Of a stretch of 35,926 nt of DNA, positions 31,499 to 35,926 are shown piece after piece. Position 1 is the first letter of the stretch. Every line of letters begins with the position of its first letter. Position numbers and translations under genes: made by a program. Source of the stretch: CAZPRQ01 sp964589415 (lineage in GTDB: Bacteria > Patescibacteriota > Doudnabacteria > UBA920); NCBI GenBank assembly GCA_964589415.1, contig CAZPRQ010000004.1, positions 1 to 35,926 of the forward strand. Reading direction: 5' to 3'. The notes under the pieces are model-generated. The model ran no database searches. It saw only the letters and a program-made list of their open reading frames with translations, and was not told the origin of the DNA.

Positions 31499-31532
31499 TT
31501 TAAAGGCTCGAACCCAGGTTCGAGCCTTTAAA
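31499..31532. terminator. Bidirectional hairpin between rplU and recR
   Basis: TTTAAAGGCTCGAAC (31499-31513), loop CCAG, GTTCGAGCCTTTAAA (31518-31532): a perfect 15-bp stem with A/T ends placed between converging genes. U-tracts are short. Confidence 0.75.
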
Positions 31533-31580
31533 ATTTAGCAAAAATCTGCGCAATCTGTCCTAATTTGTGTATCTATGGTC

Positions 31581-32189
31581 TTAATACTCCCTCCTGCCTT
31601 CCATTGCCCTCTGCAGGGTAATGTCGTCGGCGTATTCAAGGTCGCCGCCCATGGGCAGGCCTCGGGCAATGCGGGAAATTTGTACTTCCGCAAACGCCTG
31701 TTTAAGAACCTTGGTCAAATGCATGGCTGTGGTTTCTCCCTCTAAAGTCGGGTTTGTGGCAATAATTATTTCCACCCCACGTCCGGTGTTTAAAATTCTG
31801 GATTTAAGCGTTTCTATCTCCAATTGCTCAGGACCAACACCCTCCAAGGGATTTAACACTCCGCCCAGCACATGGAATACGCCTTTGTATTCACCGGTCC
31901 TGTCAATGGCAATGGCATCAAGAGGTTCTTCCACCACGCAAATAATATTATGGTTTCGGCTTGCATCCGCACAGACATTACAGGGGTCAGTCTCAGACAT
32001 GGTATGGCATACGGCGCAATAAATGACATCCTGGCTTACACGGGACACGGCCACGGCCAAACTATCTGTGTCAATTTTATTTTTTTTTAGCAAATAAAAA
32101 GCCAGCCGCTGGGCGGAACGCGGACCAATGCCCGGCAACTTTGAAAGTTCATTTATTAGTTTTTGAAGAGAGGAGGGAAGTTTTAACAT
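31581..32189 (-). CDS. recR: Recombination protein RecR
   Basis: 202 residues, usual size. The N-terminal helix-hairpin-helix ISELSKLPGIGPRSAQRLAFYLL type sequence is seen as LINELSKLPGIGPRSAQRLA, followed by the C4 zinc finger CAVCHTMSETDPCNVC (about 57-72) and the TOPRIM domain from IICVVEEPLDAIAIDRTGEY to the conserved HVLGG...PLEGVGPEQL, and TNPTLEGETTAMHL. The Walker B-like end ISRIARGLPMGGDLEYADDITL is canonical. It works with RecO and RecF to load RecA on gaps. Those partners are not in the window. It is downstream of dnaB, with a repeat between. Confidence 0.97.
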   Translation of the reverse strand: MLKLPSSLQKLINELSKLPGIGPRSAQRLAFYLLKKNKIDTDSLAVAVSRVSQDVIYCAVCHTMSETDPCNVCADASRNHNIICVVEEPLDAIAIDRTGEYKGVFHVLGGVLNPLEGVGPEQLEIETLKSRILNTGRGVEIIIATNPTLEGETTAMHLTKVLKQAFAEVQISRIARGLPMGGDLEYADDITLQRAMEGRREY

Positions 32190-32213
32190 TTTTATTTAGT
32201 AGGAATTATTCAT

Positions 32214-32285
32214 TTGGCCAAATCGCTTGCGGCAAAGTCATTGCTCCGACAATCTGCCAACAATGGCAAATGCCTAAGTCCTATT
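32214..32285 (-). repeat. Family C repeat, short copy
   Basis: On the minus strand this 72-bp stretch begins AATAGGACTTAGGC, contains CATTGTT, AGATTG, CAATGACT and GCCGCAAGCGATTTGGCC, and matches the first 86 bp of the element at 35688 with short gaps. It lies between recR and dnaB. Confidence 0.8.
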
Positions 32286-32298
32286 TAGAATGAATTCT

Positions 32299-33693
32299 CT
32301 ACGCCGGCATTTCTTCACTACTGGCCGCTGTTTGCATAACGGACTGGGGAGAAACGTCGAAACTTTTATCTAAATTCTTAAAAGAAGTTTTCGAAGCGTC
32401 AAAAAACAGGTCAATTTGTCCGGTTGGACCGTTGCGATGTTTTTTAATATGAATTTCGGCAATATTTGGGCGTTTTGACTCTTTTCCCTTGTACATATCT
32501 TCCCTGTAAATAAACATAACCACGTCGGCATCCTGCTCAATAGAGCCGGATTCACGCAAGTCTGACAACTGAGGGACCTTGTCCGGACGGTTTTCCAAAC
32601 CGCGGGAAAGCTGCGACAAAGCAACTACAGGGACATTTAGTTCGCGGGCTAATATTTTCAAGCTGCGAGATATTTCGGAAACTTCCTGCACGCGATTGTC
32701 TGTATTGCGCCCACTCATAAGCTGCAAGTAGTCAACTACAATTAACCCTACACCATGCTCGGCTTGCAGCCTTCTGGCCTTGGTACGAACTTCCATAATG
32801 TTGCAACCCGCCGCGTCGTCTATAAAAATTGGGGCTTCGGAAAGCACTCCCATAGCTTCACCAAGCCGTTCAAAATCTTCTTCATTTAAGCGTCCCGTGC
32901 GAATTTTCCAAAGATCCACGTCGCTTTGTGAAGAAAGCAAACGGTCTACCAATTGGTCTTTACTCATTTCCAGAGAAAATATAGCTACGGGTACTTTAGA
33001 ATTAACGCCAATATGGCGCATAATATCCAAGGCAAGGGAGGTTTTGCCCATGGAAGGACGGGCAGCCAAAACAACCAGGTCCGATTTTTGTAAGCCGCCA
33101 AGTTTGTCGTCTAAATCAAAATAGCCCGTGGAAAGACCTCTGAGCTTATTTTGATCGCGATGCAGTTCGTCTATACGTTCGAAAGTGGAATGAAGGACGG
33201 AAGCAATGGAAACAAAATTTTGTTTCAAATTTTTTTGCGAAATGGAAAAAAGCATTTGCTCGGCTTTGTCGAGCACATTCTCCACATCGTCTTCTTCGTG
33301 AAAACCCAAATTGCTTATTTCTCCGGCAGTATGGATTAAGCGCCTTAAGGAACCCTTTTTCCTGACAATTTGAGCATAGTAAGTTACATTGCCGGCACTC
33401 GGGACTAAACTTGCCAGCTGGCTAAGGTAGGCGCTGCCACCAATTTTTTCCAGCTCTTTTTTTGACTCAAGAACATCGGCAATTGTCAGTATGTCTATTG
33501 CGACATTACGCTCAAACAAATGCAAAATCGCCTGAAAAATTATACGGTGTTTGGGGTCGTAAAAATCATCCGGGCTAATTACATCCGCTATTTTTATTAG
33601 CGCGTCCTTGTCCAGCAAAATTGCGCCAATAACAGACATTTCGGCTTCGGCATTTTGCGGCGGCAAACGTTGAATTGTAGCATTATCGGCCAT
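32299..33693 (-). CDS. dnaB: Replicative DNA helicase DnaB
   Basis: 464 residues. The N-terminal helical domain begins QRLPPQNAEAEMSVIGAILLDKDAL, the standard opening. The C-terminal RecA-like domain has Walker A AARPSMGKTSLALDI (about 205), EMSKDQLVDRLLSSQSDVD, VDYLQLMSG (Walker B, about 325), SRSLKILARELNVPVVALSQLSRGLENRP and SDLRESGSIEQDADVVMFIYR with the arginine finger region. It is the hexameric fork helicase. No intein is present, although DnaB is a common intein site. The promoter lies at 33762-33790. No Shine-Dalgarno is obvious. RecR follows downstream after a repeat. Confidence 0.97.
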   Translation of the reverse strand: MADNATIQRLPPQNAEAEMSVIGAILLDKDALIKIADVISPDDFYDPKHRIIFQAILHLFERNVAIDILTIADVLESKKELEKIGGSAYLSQLASLVPSAGNVTYYAQIVRKKGSLRRLIHTAGEISNLGFHEEDDVENVLDKAEQMLFSISQKNLKQNFVSIASVLHSTFERIDELHRDQNKLRGLSTGYFDLDDKLGGLQKSDLVVLAARPSMGKTSLALDIMRHIGVNSKVPVAIFSLEMSKDQLVDRLLSSQSDVDLWKIRTGRLNEEDFERLGEAMGVLSEAPIFIDDAAGCNIMEVRTKARRLQAEHGVGLIVVDYLQLMSGRNTDNRVQEVSEISRSLKILARELNVPVVALSQLSRGLENRPDKVPQLSDLRESGSIEQDADVVMFIYREDMYKGKESKRPNIAEIHIKKHRNGPTGQIDLFFDASKTSFKNLDKSFDVSPQSVMQTAASSEEMPA

Positions 33694-33761
33694 AAGCAGT
33701 ATTTAGAACAAATAATGAGAAACTAAAAATAAACCAGCTTTTGGCTGACCCTTCATAAAGC

Positions 33762-33790
33762 ATTATACCTGTTTTTAAACCCCTTTCCAA
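33762..33790 (-). promoter_or_regulatory. dnaB promoter
   Basis: On the minus strand TTGGAA (33790-33785) and TATAAT (33767-33762) are 17 bp apart. The predicted start leaves a leader of about 60 nt before the dnaB ATG at 33693. A stem CCCTTTCCA/TGGAAAAGGG at 33781-33802 overlaps the -35 region. Confidence 0.7.
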
Positions 33791-33845
33791 CCTGGAAAAG
33801 GGCTATTATTTGACGAAACGGGGGATATGCGGTGAAATGTCCGGG

Positions 33846-33876
33846 GAAAACAAAAGGCTCAACCGCCTGAGCCTTT
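33846..33876 (-). terminator. Intrinsic terminator of cysS
   Basis: AAAGGCTCA (33853-33861) and TGAGCCTTT (33868-33876) form a 9-bp stem with a 6-nt loop; on the minus strand TTTTGTTTT follows. It is 8 nt after the cysS stop codon. Confidence 0.85.
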
Positions 33877-33883
33877 AAAATAC

Positions 33884-35212
33884 TCAAATATTCAAGCGTT
33901 TCTTTATCTTTTGCCCTTCTGGCGTGTCCATGACTTCGTAGCCCAAAGCTTCTATTTGCTTCCTTAATTCATCGGACTTTGCAAAGTCTTTTTGTTGTTT
34001 GGCTGTTTGCCGATCCCTAAGCAATTGCTTAACCTCACCCGGAATTGCTGCTTGCTCTTCATCAGAAAATCCCAAAACTTCTTTAACTTCGTCATTTATA
34101 GCGCCTACCGACCAAATTAATCCTAAAGCTTCGGCGGTATTTAAATTATTTTCCAGAGCCTTTTCGAACCCTTCGGGCGAGGAAGAGGTCGAGGTCAAAT
34201 TCAAAAGTTTAGCCCTCGATGTATGCGCCGCCTTGAGCGCCTCGAACGTAAAGTTCTGCTGGGAGATAAAACTGGAAGTTAAATATAAATAGCGCAAATC
34301 CTGCCCAGAAAAACCTTTGTCCTTTAAATCCTTCATTGTATAAAAATTGTTAAATCGTTTTCCCATGCGTTCCCCGTCAACCAATAAATGCTCGTTGTGA
34401 TACCAGACTTTTACAAATGGTTTATACATGGGCTGACTTTGTGCAATTTCATTGGTATGGTGTGGAAATATCAAGTCCACTCCGCCGGTGTGAATGTCGG
34501 TGGCTTCGCCTTTAAAGGCGACTTGATTTATTACAGAACACTCTATATGCCAGCCCGGCCGCCCGTTTCCAAGTGTGGGATGTGGCCAAAAAATTTGCCC
34601 GTCGGTTTCAGGGTTATGAAACTTCCAAAGCACAAAGTCGCTTAAGTTGTCTTTTTCGTATTCGTCAACGGCAACGCGCGCGCCAACTTTTTTACCCTCT
34701 AAAAATTTCTCTCCAACTAGCTGGCCGTAATCACCCAATTCTTTATCTTGTTGATATTTTTCAATACTAAAATACACGCCGTCATCGGCTTTATAGGCAA
34801 AGCCTTTTTCCAAAAGTTTTAAAATAAAATCTTGAATTTCAGACATTTTATCCGTAACACGGATCATTTCTATTTCACCAACGGATACATTTACAGCTTT
34901 TAAGTCTTCTTTAAAAGCTTTAAGATATTTTTCAGTAAAATTAAAAAGATCCGTTACCCCGGCATCCTTGCCAAATTCCTGCAGACTTCCTTTAATGGTT
35001 TTGTCATCAATGTCCGTAATATTCATAACCCAGTGGGGGTTATAACCTTCGTACTTTAGGGTACGGTAAAGCAAATCGGCCATAATAAAGGCGCGCAAAT
35101 TGCCTATGTGCGCGAAATTGTAAACCGTAGGCCCGCAAGTATAGAGGTTTAAATGATCCTTTTTTGAGATCTCTTCTATTTCCTTAGTTAACGTATTGTA
35201 AAGTTTTAGCAT
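33884..35212 (-). CDS. cysS: Cysteinyl-tRNA synthetase
   Basis: 442 residues, class I. The start LNLYTCGPTVYNFAHIGNLRAFI holds the zinc-ligand Cys and the HIGH-type HIGN motif. The centre GRPGWHIECSVI and DIHTGGVDLIFPHHTNEIAQSQ provide the other zinc ligands and the cysteine pocket. The KMSKS loop is GERMGKRFNNFYT, more divergent than usual but with the second lysine kept. The C-terminal anticodon part includes LLRDRQTAKQQKDFAKSDELRKQIEALGYEVMDTPEG, the family's conserved end. It charges tRNA-Cys. The -10 box TAAAAT sits exactly 6 nt before the ATG, so the mRNA is probably leaderless. It is a single-gene unit. Confidence 0.96.
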   Translation of the reverse strand: MLKLYNTLTKEIEEISKKDHLNLYTCGPTVYNFAHIGNLRAFIMADLLYRTLKYEGYNPHWVMNITDIDDKTIKGSLQEFGKDAGVTDLFNFTEKYLKAFKEDLKAVNVSVGEIEMIRVTDKMSEIQDFILKLLEKGFAYKADDGVYFSIEKYQQDKELGDYGQLVGEKFLEGKKVGARVAVDEYEKDNLSDFVLWKFHNPETDGQIFWPHPTLGNGRPGWHIECSVINQVAFKGEATDIHTGGVDLIFPHHTNEIAQSQPMYKPFVKVWYHNEHLLVDGERMGKRFNNFYTMKDLKDKGFSGQDLRYLYLTSSFISQQNFTFEALKAAHTSRAKLLNLTSTSSSPEGFEKALENNLNTAEALGLIWSVGAINDEVKEVLGFSDEEQAAIPGEVKQLLRDRQTAKQQKDFAKSDELRKQIEALGYEVMDTPEGQKIKKRLNI

Positions 35213-35250
35213 AATCTGATTTTATCATAAAACCTAATTTTTGGTATAAT
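35213..35250. promoter_or_regulatory. Divergent leaderless-type promoters for cysS and the small membrane gene
   Basis: Minus strand: TGA-TAAAAT with the -10 at 35224-35219, six bases before the cysS ATG (35212). Plus strand: TGG-TATAAT with the -10 at 35245-35250, six bases before ATG 35257. Both are extended -10 elements and put the transcription start at the ATG. Confidence 0.7.
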
Positions 35251-35256
35251 GGCAAT

Positions 35257-35424
35257 ATGTGTGACGAATGCTCTGTTTGTTTAACCGCGGGTCGGGCAAT
35301 ATCCATTGTTATTGGGTTTGCGGCCCTAATCATACTACTGAACTGCAAATTCGTGAAAATTGCCTACCAAAAGGGCTATGAGCAAGGAGCCTTAAATTCA
35401 GGAGGGAAAGTCTATTGGCGATAG
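35257..35424 (+). CDS. Small cysteine-rich membrane protein, 55 residues
   Basis: A 55-residue frame (56 codons with stop) that starts MCDECSVCLTAGRA, with three cysteines spaced C-x2-C-x2-C, then one hydrophobic helix (about 14-29, AISIVIGFAALIILLN) and a basic/polar tail ending KVYWR. An extended -10 box sits 6 nt before the ATG. No family is recognised. The N-terminal cysteines could bind a metal. It is supported by the promoter, the membrane helix and the neighbour of the same size, not by homology. Confidence 0.55.
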   Translation: MCDECSVCLTAGRAISIVIGFAALIILLNCKFVKIAYQKGYEQGALNSGGKVYWR

Positions 35425-35462
35425 GCGATAAATAAGGGCTTTTCTTCTCGCAGAGTTTTAGA

Positions 35463-35468
35463 TATAAT
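35463..35468 (+). promoter_or_regulatory. -10 box before the second small membrane gene
   Basis: TATAAT (35463-35468) ends 6 nt before ATG 35475, the same spacing as for the two promoters at 35213-35250. No good -35 is visible. Confidence 0.55.
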
Positions 35469-35474
35469 CACCAT

Positions 35475-35642
35475 ATGGATTTTCAGCTCAGTTGGACGGA
35501 AGCTGCGATTATAATTCTTGGCGTTTTGGCCTTTCTCGCCACTGGCTATGTAGTATTTGTCATTCGGGCGGAAAGAGAAAACTCCAAAGAATATTTAAAC
35601 GAGATAATCGAGGAAACCAAAAATGGAGGAGGAATCAAATAA
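35475..35642 (+). CDS. Small single-pass membrane protein, 55 residues
   Basis: A 55-residue frame: MDFQLSWTEAAIIILGVLAF starts a hydrophobic helix (about 9-31), followed by a charged helix (RAERENSKEYLNEIIEETK, about 31-49) and GGGIK. Such a layout is common in small membrane scaffold or regulatory proteins. It has a consensus -10 box and is followed directly by an intrinsic terminator, which supports expression as a separate gene. It is the same length as the gene 50 nt upstream but not similar in sequence. Function unknown. Confidence 0.6.
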   Translation: MDFQLSWTEAAIIILGVLAFLATGYVVFVIRAERENSKEYLNEIIEETKNGGGIK

Positions 35643-35648
35643 TACTTA

Positions 35649-35680
35649 ACCGGGGTCTGCCATGGACCACCGGTATTTTT
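35649..35680 (+). terminator. Intrinsic terminator after the small membrane gene
   Basis: ACCGGGGTC (35649-35657) pairs with GACCACCGGT (35665-35674) with one bulged base, followed by ATTTTTTATT. The stem begins 6 nt after the stop codon. Confidence 0.8.
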
Positions 35681-35687
35681 TATTCAA

Positions 35688-35916
35688 ATAGGACTTACGC
35701 GCTTGTCATTGTTTGCAACTGGCAAAGCCAGATTGCAGGAACAATGACTGCGCCGCAAGCGGTTTGGCCAATTACTTCGTTGTTTTTCTTGCTGTTTTAT
35801 TCACCGTAGTTAAACTACGCCTCATAAAACCAGCGAAAAACGCCTCGTATTAATCACCCCATCCCTGCCAGGCAGAAGAATGGGGACCCCGACTTGGCCA
35901 AACGCGTAAGTCCTAT
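35688..35916. repeat. Family C element, 229 bp with inverted ends (MITE-like)
   Basis: ATAGGACTTACGCG (35688-35701) and CGCGTAAGTCCTAT (35903-35916) are perfect 14-bp terminal inverted repeats. The first third contains a long interrupted hairpin (GCTTG, TCATTGTT, TGCAACTGGC against GCCAGATTGCA, AACAATGA, CAAGC) and TTTGGCCAA; near the right end TTGGCCAAACGCG reappears. No transposase is inside. A 72-bp relative lies at 32214. There is no clear target duplication. Confidence 0.8.
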
Positions 35917-35926
35917 CAAAAAGCCC

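Noticed and set aside
35492..35809. 105-residue plus-strand ORF over the last small gene and the MITE-like element
   Set aside because: It runs through the terminator hairpin and the repeat and overlaps the better supported 55-residue gene in another frame.

Overview
The window looks like chromosomal DNA of a small-genome bacterium, most likely a member of the Patescibacteria (CPR, Parcubacteria side). This is inferred from gene content and style: short intergenic gaps, few Shine-Dalgarno sites, an archaeal-type UMP kinase, a lysyl-tRNA synthetase with an extra C-terminal domain, a one-chain PheRS, and GT-C/GT2/WecA envelope genes with many small membrane proteins. TGA is used as a stop (copA, the tRNA-binding protein), so the SR1/Gracilibacteria glycine recoding does not apply. 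A run of exactly 100 N at 7319-7418 marks a scaffold join, so the window is a draft assembly.

Layout. 1-5300: a copper module. A CsoR-type repressor has its operator inside a consensus promoter and is followed by a Cu+ P-type ATPase and a SafE-like membrane protein fused to a cupredoxin domain. After a tandem octanucleotide repeat comes a CopZ-like chaperone and an APH-fold kinase. 5300-7680: an Hsp20 gene under a CIRCE-like operator, divergent from rmuC, then a NYN protein and a PIN protein that the N gap joins into one false ORF. 7711-12631: a UvrD helicase-nuclease fusion, a small membrane protein and a calcium-repeat/pseudopilin-like surface protein. 12727-21900: translation and replication genes: a stand-alone tRNA-binding domain, pheS fused to FDX-ACB, gyrB, greA, lysS, a Nudix hydrolase and serS. 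21964-23702: an FtsQ-like protein and UMP kinase. 23853-27614 (minus) and 27959-31080 (plus): two envelope-glycan clusters. 31147-35212: rplU, then recR, dnaB and cysS on the minus strand. 35257-35926: two tiny membrane proteins and a MITE-like element.

The most unusual feature is the PheRS locus. No PheT catalytic-like subunit is present. The EMAP-type domain that normally sits at the N terminus of PheT is a separate gene, and the FDX-ACB domain that normally ends PheT is fused to PheS, as in mitochondrial PheRS. Around the housekeeping genes there are at least three families of palindromic intergenic repeats: four copies of a 93-142 bp nested palindrome, two copies of a roughly 47 bp palindrome, and a 229 bp inverted-repeat element with a 72 bp relative. 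Copies lie 9-19 nt before the start codons of pheS, lysS, serS and pyrH. Several promoters place ATG 4-6 nt after the -10 box, which suggests leaderless mRNAs.
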